Positions 38,850 through 50,612 of a stretch of 64,000 bases of DNA are shown here, one piece after another (position 1 is the first letter of the stretch; each line of letters opens with the position of its first letter). The position numbers and the translations under genes are program-made. Source of the stretch: Pagrus major (Eukaryota; Chordata; Actinopteri; Spariformes; Sparidae); NCBI RefSeq assembly GCF_040436345.1, contig NC_133219.1, forward strand, positions 23,100,709 to 23,164,708, in the 5' to 3' direction. The notes beneath the pieces were generated by a model that saw nothing but the letters and a program-made list of their open reading frames with translations, did not search any database and was not told the DNA's origin.

Positions 38850-41800
38850 CTAAGCAGTCTGGACTCCTTTGTATCCCTGCCGCTTCTGCTGACGTGGGAA
38901 TTTGTTTTTCTTATACCTGTAAAATAACACAGAACAACCAAATCATTGACTCATCATCCATCCTTAAAAAATCCTTAAGATGAACTGAACTGGTGACCAG
39001 GTTTAAGAGATTGCAATCATCGTCTGTGGTTTGACATGACTCTGCATGAAACAGGATGTTGAGGCAGACTTCACGTCATGAGGGGCTTCATTTGTAAAAC
39101 GAGCTACACCTGCAAGTTTTACATGATGAAAGGAAGTGTCTGAGTCACCCTCGTAATCGATGAGCACACTGTGTTTTTGTTGAATTTTTGGGTGATCCTT
39201 TAAGTCACATTAAAAGTCATTGATATTACAAACACACACACACATTGATTGTCAGTCTGAAGCCTTACCATTTGCAGCAGAAGTACAGCACTCCGGACAG
39301 GCCTATGATCAGCAGACTCACACAGAAAATGGCGACAATTATCTGCTCCTCTCCCATTGGCTGAACGACGAGCTCCGGGTTGCTACACCTGGGGCCGTAG
39401 AAGCCCCTCTCGCACCTGCAGCGCAAAGAGACGAGTCATTCATGATCACACAGGATGATTACAAGCAGCAGACACACGCACACTCACACACACTGACACA
39501 CAAGATCGTACTTGCAGTGGTGTTCATTGATGTCCACCAGCAGCATGCACTGTCCGTCGTTGAAGCAGTACTTGTCATACGAGCTGTCGCAGTTCTGTGT
39601 CGACCGCTTCACCACATGAGGGCGCGCTTCTCCCTGACCTGAAACAACCAAAAACAAAGGCAGCTGTTGGAAACCTTTTCACAGCAGCATTTTCACTGAG
39701 TGGATCTCTGCTGAGCGTCTGGGATGAATCCACATTTGTTCAACATGCAGACTCGTGTTCAGAGACAGACACATGTTTCATTAAGCCGATAAAAAAAGCA
39801 ACCTGATGCTGTGACTGTGTTGTTCCATTTTCTAGTAGAAATATATTATTATTATAAAAATTACTGTGAGTTGCAGTTTAATTCAGTAACTTTACTCTTA
39901 CTCTTTATTTAAATGGGGTGTATTTTTATTAGATTGTGCCTCTATTTGCACTTTGTGACTTTCTTTTGTGAAAAGAAAGTAAACGGCTGAGCTGAAATTG
40001 TCAGCAATTAAGGGCTGCAACTAATGCTTTCCTTTCACTATTGATCACTCTACCAACATGATGGATTGCATGGAATAATCTATTTATCTATGAAAGGTCA
40101 GAAAATTGTGAAAAACACAGTTTAAGTTTACAAATAATATAGCACAGAGAAAATCAACAGATCCTCACACTGGAGAAGCTGGTACCAGCTACTGTTTGGT
40201 ATTTTAACGTGACTCAAACAACTGATCAGTTATCAGAATAGCTACTTTTTTTCCAGGCGATCAACTTATTGAAGAATCATCATCTTGCTGTTTCAGCTTT
40301 ACAGCACTTTACCCTCTCATATCTCAAATCTATTGTAGGCTTCACACTGAGTTGAAAATGCTCCTTAAATGTCTCATTTAGGTTTGATTCATTCATTACT
40401 GTCACAACACACGATTCTTTCTTTTCCTTGACATTATCTATGGTTGTCACTTAAAATGATGTGTTTGTGGAAACAGTTCAAAGACCAATCCCTGCACATT
40501 TATCATACTTGACAAATAAAGCGATTTGTTATTGTAGAAAAAGAAATGAAATCACAACAGCTGTCTGGGTGAATACCTGCAGGTAGAGAGGCGCTGTATG
40601 AGACGCTCTTGGTGAGAACGTACGGCCACAGCAGCGTGACACCTGTTGAACGGAGAACATTTGTCTCATTAGTGTCAGTGGATTTAAGATGAGGAGGTTT
40701 TTCACGGACGTTGACTTTAACCCATGTCGTGAGTCACCTTACAATGAAGGTGAGCCCTTGTCACAGGTTTAGTTGTGATCAGTTGAGAGAACGCGATTAT
40801 CTCTTCTCAAATTGTTTAATTTAAACAATTTTAGGGGGCTTTCTACTTTTTTTTCCACTTCAGATGAGAAAAACCCTGAATTCATATCTTACAAGTGTTT
40901 TCCCACATTGACCTAGTTTGGCACCACAGATGACATGCAAACAAACAGAGTTCACAAGTGCAAATGTCAGTTTCACATGACAAGGTAATGTTTACAAACT
41001 GGCTGAACATGATATTTGACCTGAGCGAGGGGACTGATCTGTGTTTGATGTGTGTGTTTAGATAAGGCAGCACACATTAAGGAAAATGTAAAAAAAACAA
41101 TAAAAAACATTTTTTGGCAGGCAACATCAGATTGGCTTCCAGGTTCTTTGTGTAAACTATTCCAAGCAGGACGTGATGTGGTGTGGCTCGTGTTGCCCAG
41201 CCCACATGCTTGTACCAGCCTGCACAGCTCCATAATGCAGACGCCCACATTCCTGCAGGCAGGACAGAAAAACACATGAACGTGGATGCAAGATGCGTCT
41301 GGTTATGACTGGTTATGAATCGGGTTATACTTGCTGTAAAACCATCGCTCTCTGTCTGGTGTCTGTCCGTTGTTATGGCTGCAGAGATATTTTCCTCGGT
41401 GTTTGCTGTGAGAAGACTCAGCCCGGTTGTTGGGTGTTTCTGACGTGGCTGATTGGTGTAAAGTGCACATTTATATCATTAATCACTAACTCACTGTCTC
41501 TCCCCGGCTCATCAAGAACCAGCAGGATCCAGATACTCATCTCACCTCATGAGGGGTAATTTGGATGGGAGTTACACCTGTATTTTTCCAACAGTTTGCA
41601 AAATCATAAGTTAATTGGACTCTTTGACGGTTTGAAAATTGCAACATTCTGCTGCACCAATGTTTGGTGCCTCAGGTAAAGGTGAGCAGGGCTACAACAA
41701 GCTGACTTTATATGACCCACATAATGGAGAGCAATATTACAGGAAAGGTCATCAGTGGCTCAGCTCCTATCGTGATGGATAACTGGAGGAATAAATGTAG

Positions 41801-44800
41801 AAGATGGACGGGATTGTTACAAAAGGAGGAGGCATTTTGGGATTTCCACAACTTTCTGCAGTTTATTAGTCGATTTTACTTGGCAATTCTTACTTGAAAA
41901 TTCTGATCAGTTTCTTGGCTTTTTTAAAGTAAAGTAAACTTTTAAAATTTACAATTTAAACAATGAGCGAAAAATAGGGAAGACAAAAAAATCCCAAATG
42001 AAAAAGCTCCTCATAGTCAAAAAATAAAAAATAACTAAGTAGCCTACTTTTAATCATGTAATGCACACATTTAGTATGAATGCACAATAAATCAAAATAT
42101 TATCAAAATCTCCAAATCATAGAGGCTGCAGTTTTTTTGATAAACAGGTCAAATGTGTGACAACAGCCTTTTAATTACATACTGTATCGCTGCAAATCTA
42201 CAGATGTTAAATAACTTATACAGACTCTAACAGATGTCACATCATCATGATATTACTATTTTTCATGATGTTAATCACATCGCAATGTGCTTTTTGGACC
42301 ATATCATGCAGCCATAGTAATACTCCTCTACATGTACTTTTTACTCTGTTACATTTATTTCACTCGCTGCAGTTACTGGTCGGTTTGCAGATGATTATCA
42401 ATCATTGGGTTTTGAATGAATGAGTCCTGTCTAGACGTTTCAGATGTCTTCTGATGAGTTGTGAGAAGCTGATTTTCTCTCTGACCTTCTCAGTGGTTCC
42501 TTTAATATATCTGCTCGATGCCAAATGTGGCCGAAGTATTCAATACCACAAAAGGACAAAGATTAGAGAAAAGTCCAACACATGAGGCACATTTTTGAAG
42601 GCTGGGCTCCAGACTCATTTTTCACACTGGTTGCACTGATGTGCCTAACGGTGCGACCAATAATACACTGTATTTTAATTCCTTAACAGATTGTGTAAAT
42701 GAAACAAGAAAAAGGTGCAAAAACATGTCTTTCTTCTTTTAAATCACATGCAACAAGAAACTGCGATAACCTCACTTGTTTCTGGGTGCATGTGTGACCA
42801 ATATAGTCGCACCCTGGAGTATTTTAGTATTTTAAACTAGATGCAGCTCAGCCAGTTCCAACAGTAAAATGTACCTTAAGCATATCTTATATTTCTTCAG
42901 TACAAGTACTTTTTTTCACGTTAGTAAAAGGATTTCAAATGCAGGACTTTTATTGGTAATGGAGTATTTTTACATGGTAGTATCGGTAGGTAAAGTATTT
43001 GAGTACCTCCTCCATCAGTTTATATAAGATAGAATATATTGTTACCTTCTTATGTTTGTTATTTGGCTTTTTATTGGTAAAAATGAACCTAAACAAGATG
43101 TAAATGGCAGATTAAGTCAGACCACATGTGCTTTCAAATAATAATCCATTTGTGGTTTAATTGCCAGCGTCTGTCAGCATCCCTCAGGCTCCACGCTCAC
43201 AATGTACGTCAGCTCATTAAAACAGGCATGAAGCAAGTTTCTTCTCTGAAATCTTCCACTTTACCTTAGACCTGAAGAAACAGGCCTTTTACCTGGGGAT
43301 ATCTGTCCATCTGACTGACTTAACAAGTACTAACAGAGGAAATCAGATCCTTTACGTGTCGGACATTTCAGTACTTAAAGTGTGGGTGTCTGTGCACAAT
43401 CTGGCGTGATTTTGTCGCTCCTGTACTACAATTAGTCCTCAGTACTGTCTAAAACAGCTTCCACATCTCACATCTAAACAGCCTTGGAAATTAAAACAGT
43501 TTTAGCTGTGCAGGATATTCGTGCATGGTGTGCAAATGGAAGTTTGTCACTGACAGTAGTTTTTTCACTGCCAATCATGTGGCGTAGCCGAATCGTTTTA
43601 GATCCTACGTTCCCTGAAGGCAACATGATAGGGGAAGGTCTGTAGCCTTTTGGTTAAGCTGTCTGTCATGATGCCACACCCCTCTCAGTTGATGCCACGC
43701 CCCCCACGCTAGATCAGGGTCAAAAGTCTGAAACTGAAAAAAAGATTTGAAACTGAATTTATTTTTTTATTTTTATTTTGAATACGTTGATGTATTTTTC
43801 AAAATTCAAGATCAAAACTTGAAATTTCAGTTTCAAATTTTACTTTTTCAAGTACAAAACATTTGACCCTGATTTAGCTCCATATTCAGAGCAGCTTGTT
43901 TATTCAGTTATGAAAAAATAAATACTTCTTTCTATTATTACCTCATTATTATTATAAATCCATCCTATGATTCCACCACTGACTTACAATAATCCAGTAG
44001 TATAATATATGATATGATAATGACAGTATCATTCTGCTGCATAACTGGGAAGCTACTTCTACTTTTGATACTTTAAGAACATGTAACTAATACTACTTAA
44101 GTACTTTCACTCAAGTTACATTTTTACATTTACATGCAATGGAGTATTGCTACTTTTACTTGACTTCTTCCTCCACAATTCAAGCTGCAAAAAAAGAGTA
44201 CAATGTGAGAGGAGTACAATATGTTTGAGTAAAAGTATAAATATTTAGATACTTTACTCAAGTAAAAGTAGCAGTGCCATGCCCTAAGACAAGTAGACCC
44301 CACATTCAAAATGTTACTTAAATTACCAAGTAAAAGTAGAGAAGTACCATCAGCTACATGTACTTTAAGTAAAAGTACTCGTTTTGCAGATAAATGGCCC
44401 CTGTGAGTGTTGTTTGATTAATCCATTAATCCATTGTAATCTGAAAAGTAACGAGTAACTACAGCTGTCAGACAAATGTAGTGGTGTAAAAAACACATTA
44501 TTTCCCTCTGAAATGTAGTGAAGTAGAAGCATAAAGTAACATAAATTGAAAATACTCGGTAGCAATACTCAGAACTGCACTCAGGTAAATGCGTAAATGT
44601 ACTCAGTTACTTGTAAGTTCAGCTCTCAGTGGTTCCTTGTGCTTGTGGAGCTGATCTCAGTCCACAGCTGAACCCCGTCAGACCTCATCGACGCAATAAA
44701 TTACAGCAGAGTCAAACACAATGTGAGCCTGACTGTCAAACATTAAAGAGGATCTACTGACCGATCAGTGAGAGCAGCGCTGCAGGTTTGCAGGTCAGAT

Positions 44801-44804
44801 CCAT
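38850..44804 (-). CDS. ereg: Epiregulin-like EGFR-ligand precursor
   Basis: Five exons on the complement (44762-44804, 40577-40642, 39512-39638, 39269-39415, 38850-38916) give 149 residues, all phases agreeing. The N-terminus MDLTCKPAALLSLIGVTLLW is the signal peptide. HVVKRS just before the module may be a processing site. The EGF module spans residues 53-89 with spacing C-7-C-5-C-10-C-1-C-8-C and the text CMLLVDINEHHCKCERGFYG, which recalls human epiregulin (LVDM ... CRCEVGY). A membrane span follows at about 104-126, then the tail WYKKNKFPRQQKRQGYKGVQ. Position between areg and epgn matches human EREG. The middle loop is one residue longer than the four usual in mammalian epiregulin. Intron 1 is long (about 4.1 kb) and repeat-rich. 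Confidence 0.88.
43885..43985. repeat. Fragment of the MITE-like family, copy 3
   Basis: CAGCTTGTTTATTCAGTTATG, a T-rich join and ATTACCTCATTATTATT reproduce the right part of copy 2. It lies in intron 1 of ereg. Confidence 0.5.
44070..44620. repeat. AAGTA-rich dispersed repeat block in ereg intron 1
   Basis: Strings such as AACTAATACTACTTAAGTACT, TTTACTCAAGTAAAAGTA and GTAAAAGTACTC recur on both strands. This low-complexity, stem-forming repeat is very common in fish. Similar pieces occur at about 2.85, 4.6, 42.9, 45.2, 46.0, 56.2, 60.3 and 62.4 kb. Confidence 0.55.
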
Positions 44805-46851
44805 CTCAGAGCCGCTGGCAGGAGGCGCAGGTACCGTCTGAGGAGAGGAGCTGGTCTGGAGACGCTTCAGACTTACTGTCAAAATAACTATTAGGTAAGA
44901 AGAGGGCAGGCGATGCGCTTCCTGTCGGAGACAAACCTGGAAACCAATGGGCTCAAACCTGCGGTCTGGGTGTGGTGACACACTCCTGTAGTTCAGACAA
45001 TTTCACACATCAAAGGTCCGAATAAAAAGACGGACCCTGAAGGCACCAGTTAAAAAACCAGGAGGAAGGGCTGCGGCTGCTGCTGTCTCACTCATCTTCC
45101 TGTCACTCATGGACTTCTGCAAAATCAGATGGGAGTCTGGCCTTTACTCACAGTTTGTACTATTGAAGAAAGACAGTGATGGAAGAAGCGTTCAGGTCCT
45201 TTACTTGTGATTTAAAACACAATGTGAAAAATACTCTATTACAAGTAAAAGTCCATTATTAAAATCATACTTAAGTAAAGGCACAGAAGTGTTAACAGCA
45301 AAAATAAAGTCTCAAAAGTGAAAGTGGTTATTATGGATGAATCATTCTGTTTATTTATAAAGATTATTATGTTTATTTATAATATGAAGTCAGAATATTT
45401 CAGGACTGTCATAACTATTGTTTAAAAATATTGCTAATTAAGTATTTTAAAAACACATTTGACTACTCAAATAATATAAAGATGTGAAATGACATGAATG
45501 AGCTGTTTTTCAGTAAACAGTCACATATCATTTAGTTATCATATAATCATTTTTGTGCCATTTCTTTCCTCATTGATGTGACTTTAAGTGTTGCCTGTTC
45601 ATAAAAAAGCTCTCTGTGTTTCATCTTCAACATTAACTAGCAGATCAAATATATAATTGTACTGTTTGGTCTTTAGCATGCAGCTCGTCTACATGCTGAC
45701 TTTATGAAATGCTTTGAAAATGTTATGTAATTAGATTTTTAGGAGAGCTCTTTTACAGTTTGTCTGTGGCTCACTCAGCCAAACACCATGCACCAGTAGT
45801 CAAAGAATAGCTATGGCTTCAATGTTTTTATTTTAAATTTTAAAATCTTATATTCCAAAGTAGTAATTATGATATTTTGAAGAGATTTTCATCTGACATT
45901 AGTTGTGTTTGGCAGTAGTGGAAGGAGTACTGAGATATTTCTTTTAATGTAATTATTATTATTATTGTAGTTATTATACATAATAATATTAGTGTCAAAA
46001 GTAAAAGTACCCATTACCTGGGGTGGAATGTAACTAAGTACATTTACTCAAGTACTGTACTTTTGAGGTATTTGTACTTAACTTGACTATTTCCATTTTC
46101 TAGCTTCTTTATACTTTCACTCCTCTGCCCTTTGGAGGCAAATATTGTACTTTTACACTACGCTGCACATTTACTTGATTACTTTAGTTACTGGTTACTT
46201 TGCAGACTGTGTGCTGAGAGTAGCAGAGTAGCACATTTTAGAAATCAGATTAAAAAGAAAAAAAAAGACATGTATAATTTAAAAAAACATCTATATTTCA
46301 ATATTATTATATTATATAAATTATATTATGGTATCTCCTGCCAAAATAAAAGCACCTCTTGAGGCCAATTCCTGACCAATTACAATTAAGAAAAAAATCT
46401 CCATTATCTCCAATACGATAATGATAACGTGTGTGTGTGTGTGTGTGTTTATCCACCTTTTTACCCACAGAAATTCAGGCAACACAAATATATATATATT
46501 TTCATTTATTACAAAAAATTAAATAAATGGAACACTTTAAATACGTTAACTTAATATAAGTTAACTTAAGCTAAGTTAATATTACAATAAATAGTCATAT
46601 TTGCTCTTCCTCATTCTTTAAAGGACGATGAGGTGATAAGTATCTGATTCTGTTTAACATGACAGGCTCTGACACACTTTAATCTTTGGTTTCTAAATGA
46701 CTTTGTAAATCATAGTCAATGCGAGGGATTACACAATATGATGAAGTGTTGTGATTTGTTTTTCCAATGAACGATAATACTGAAAATGTTGGTGATAATG
46801 ATGAAGATGATGATGACGATGATGATGATGATGGAAAGCGAGTTGTAGGGG
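44805..46851. other. Gap between ereg and epgn
   Basis: It holds the ereg promoter region, more AAGTA-type repeat (45.18-45.30 and 46.02-46.20 kb), a GT microsatellite (46430-46448) and the epgn 3' UTR with a GAT run at 46800-46834. No clear TATA box was found for ereg, and no gene was seen. Confidence 0.45.
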
Positions 46852-48540
46852 TCACACTGACGACTCAGACGGCGCCGACTTGATTAGCTGTGCTGATTTT
46901 TTACACCTGAAAAAGAAAAATCATCTGGATTAGCACTGTAGTCTTTTTTTATCTTATTATTCTTGATGTGAGTAAAATGCCAAAAAATGTAAACATGTAA
47001 CTGACTGTAAATATACCAATTTGAAAAGCTCCTTTTTATGATTTAAATGTAAACTTGAAGACTGAGGAGAAAACACCTGAAAATGGGTCATTTTGCTTGA
47101 GGTGCGTGGTATGAAGACATCTCAGACAAATATGCCACGACTTGATGAGTGAAAATAATGTAAGAACTTCCCTAAAAGTTCATAGAAATGTTTATCTCAA
47201 ATGTTCTGAAGCTTTAATTCTCCCTTATTTACATGACATGCCCCTATTCCGTCATACAAGTACACCATTGTGTGGAGAAAGCCTGCAGATACTCACCTCT
47301 TGTAGGCGCAGCAGTAAATGATGATGATCAGGACAGAGATGAGCATGGCTACCCCAAAAATGATGGCAATCAGCTGCTCTACCTCAGGCAGAGAGTAAGT
47401 GTGGTCAGTGAAGAACATGCAGCGATTCCCACCGTACGAGGACGTGCAGCTGCAGAGAAGACGGGGAAATATGTGAGTGCATTCCAACGGTGAACACGAA
47501 CCAACATGTGCAACATGTGTAGATATGAAGCAGTGTTTGTACAGAAACACAAGAGGCACAGGGAGCCTGGAGGCCAGACTTTGTTTGTGACAGAGAGATA
47601 ATGCTTCTTACATGCAAGAAGGTTTGTCACTGTCTTGGGGGAACATGCACGTTCCACCGTTTTCACACCAGTTCGCATATTCGCTTCCACAGGATCTGTG
47701 TGAGCGCAGAACCAGAGGTTCCTCCATGCTGCCTGCAGAGAGAACGAGAGAGAGGAGCTGCAATGATCACATTTCAACATGAAAGTATGGAGGGTAAGTT
47801 GTGCCATTAAAAAAATCAACTGACTAATTGATAGATGAAGTGAGAATCAATAAATGAATAATTTAACAAGGGTACAAAAATGATGGATAAATGATAAAAC
47901 AACCAATTATTTGTTGTGTGATGGATTAATTAATAATTGATACTCGTATTCCCAAGACGGATTTCTATGGAGACTCAGAAGTCCTGAAAAATTGTACAAC
48001 GTGCACAATCTTTAATCTTGTGTGCAAAAGATTATAATCTATCTAACTCAGCTGTCAGTTAAATCAGTGATAAAACACTTCAACGTCTTCAAGCTGAGAC
48101 AAAACTCTGCACTCACTGTTGTCGGGCTGTGTGGTCGCAGCAGAGTTTGACAGAACTGGGGCTGCTGTGGTCTGCAGCTCGTCAGTCAGCATCGCAGACT
48201 GTCCTGCTGTGGTGAGGAGAAGCAGCACTGCCACTGCTGAGAGGAGGGCTGGAAATGACAGAAAATATGAATTTACTGTTAAAATTATTTATTTTGCTGC
48301 CTTGTGGGTCTTTTTGCTGCAAGAGTCTTTTTTTACTCTAAAACCTACATTGATGTGATCACAAATCTGAGGAAAAAATGCCTGCAAGTTGGTATAACAT
48401 CACCAAAACAACACATTTAAACTATTGCTATAATCAAGGACTATTAATGCACCTTCAAACTAATTTAAACTACAAAAATTGACACCACAGAGTAAACTAA
48501 ACTTACCGTTCTCCAGGTGTGTCTGTCTTTCTGTAAACAT
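46852..48540 (-). CDS. epgn: Epigen-like EGFR-ligand precursor
   Basis: Five exons on the complement (48507-48540, 48117-48248, 47612-47732, 47297-47449, 46852-46906) give 164 residues. Signal sequence MFTERQTHLENALLSAVAVL runs into a leucine stretch and a Thr/Ala-rich propeptide (DELQTTAAPVLSNSAATTQ). The EGF module spans residues 70-106 with spacing C-7-C-5-C-10-C-1-C-8-C (WCENGGTC, CICTSSYGGNRC). Then come a juxtamembrane stretch, a membrane span at about 122-144 (LIAIIFGVAMLISVLIIIIY) and the tail CCAYKRCKKSAQLIKSAP. The sequence after the span resembles human epigen (YCYIRKRC...), and the place next to mthfd2l agrees. Betacellulin or TGF-alpha are less likely alternatives. A TATA box lies about 80 bases upstream of the ATG. 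Confidence 0.85.
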
Positions 48541-48616
48541 CTTGTCTCCTGTTGCTGTGATGTCTGACGTTCTCAGCTCAGTGCTCAGTGCAGTGAGTGT
48601 TTCAGCTCTTTGCTCA

Positions 48617-48627
48617 GCTTATATACC
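48617..48627 (-). promoter_or_regulatory. TATA box of epgn
   Basis: On the - strand this reads GGTATATAAGC, about 80 bases before the epgn start codon at 48540, a typical distance for a core TATA element with a short 5' UTR. Confidence 0.6.
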
Positions 48628-50461
48628 ATCTCCCGATCACCGAGAAGATTTTACCAGCCAATCAATCAACCGCAGATTTTCTTTTTTTTTTTAAATGAGA
48701 AACATTTCCTTCCAAAAAAATTCATTTGCATCATTTCCTTTTTCTTGCGCGGACTCTCTGCATGCACAGACAGAGTCAAAAGGTTGATGATGGTGCTGGG
48801 ACCACGTGATTACCCAGAAGCTTTATAAGTGTGGTTTATTCTTTGGAAGCCTCTGAACCCACGTAAACCCTTGGCAGATTGATAGCTTCACTCAAATACC
48901 TCCTTTGCTGTTTTAAGAGGTTGCTTCATTGCTGATTACAGATGTTGTGAAAGCCTCAATTTTCTTTACTGGGGTTTTTACAGGAGATTATTTTTTGCTG
49001 CCTTTAACTTAACATAACAAGTGAGGACAGGATGTATAGATAAGAATGACAGAGGCACGCATGACAGAAGCTGTGAGGATGAAGTGAAGCATTGTTCAAT
49101 GGACGGCACCCAAAGAAAGGTCTTCCAGTGTAGAGAAATGTTTCCCACTGGCCAAAGTTATATCTCAGTACAACATACCTGAAAAAGAGCTGTATTATCT
49201 TCATTAATGGCTTGTAGAAAATCATTGACACTTGTCTTTTAAGCTACCTTGACTTCGCTGTTCTCTTTGAATGTTAATTATCTTAACAGCTAGACAAACT
49301 CTTTGCTTAAAATTGTAAAATAAATTCCCATTCTCCTTTTTCAAGTGATACGTGTGATGAATAAGTGCACATCTGTGTAAAATGAATGTGAGAGTCATAG
49401 TTCAACTCTCTAAGTGACTAATCAAAAACAACATATTCACGTTAGTAATAACTAACCACAGGCTAACTTGCTACACATGGGAGACAATCTAGCCAGTGAT
49501 CAAACTTTCTACAACCTGGCAACCCAAACATTTTTCAATTCCTGTAACTACATCAAGCATTACTGTATTTATTAACCATTACTAAAAAGCATCAATGATA
49601 GCTTTTCACTTGTAGGTACGTAAACTGGGATTCGTTTGTTTTCATTTAGTGATTGTGACATCCAGTGTCAGTGATGCTTTTTACAGGAAGAATGCGTGAC
49701 ACATGAAATTCTTCTGGCAGCAAAATCACTTTCTCTGGAAGAATGGGATGAAGAAATTTGATTTATTACCCAGCGGCAGTTCTCCTGGGTGCTATTATAC
49801 AACGCGTTTGGCAGATCAGGTGGGTGTGAAGCCAGCGAGGGATCATGTTGTGCCTGGAGGTGCTGGTGGTGAGGCGTCCGTTGGTCAGCAGGAATTGGAA
49901 TGGAAAAACTACTGGAAATATATTGAGATGTACAGTGGTTGTGTTTGCAGATTTGCATTTCACAGATTTCCTTTTAGGTTTTTTAATCAGCAGCATGCTG
50001 TGTTGTGCTGTGACAATGTCTCCTTTGATACCAGCAGTCTAATCTGTAAGGTCCGTACTACATGACCTCCAACGTCTATGGTTCAATTTCAGCCAAGGAC
50101 AATTACCACAGGTCTCGTTCTCTGCAGTGTCGACTGTCCAATGAAGGCAAATGTCAAAAGTGCATCTAGAAATTGGAACAAAAACAACAACTGAGAAAAG
50201 ATCGTATCGGCACAGCATTGTTTGTTTTTTTATTTAATACTCATTTTCCAGTGAATCTGGATGTTCAAAAATGAACCAAAACAACTTCAGTAGAAAAAAT
50301 ATTAATCTAAATTCTTAAAAAGTGAACTCTGAAATAAATAACTTAAATAAATAAATGAACAAATTCACAATATAAACAAAGTACATATCAAGTAAGTTTC
50401 CCAGCAGGTATGAAGTCTTGAGCTTGTGGATTTTTAAATAAAAGTGTGTGAGATGTTTGGC

Positions 50462-50466
<5 letters not shown>

Positions 50467-50526
<60 letters not shown>
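50467..50526. repeat. (GT)n microsatellite
   Basis: A near-perfect GT run of about 60 bases just downstream of the mthfd2l stop codon. Confidence 0.97.
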
Positions 50527-50530
<4 letters not shown>

Positions 50531-50612
50531 CTAAGAGAACTGAGGTATGTATGCATATGATATTTTTACTGTTTATCATTCAATAAACTGAGCTGCTTCA
50601 TCGTGTGTGTGT

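Larger units (their letters stand above)
48541..50612. other. Gap between epgn and mthfd2l
   Basis: epgn promoter on the left and mthfd2l 3' UTR on the right. A long GT microsatellite lies at 50467-50526. The overlapping open frames near 49.7-50.1 kb on both strands have no recognisable domain and no supporting splice sites. Confidence 0.45.
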
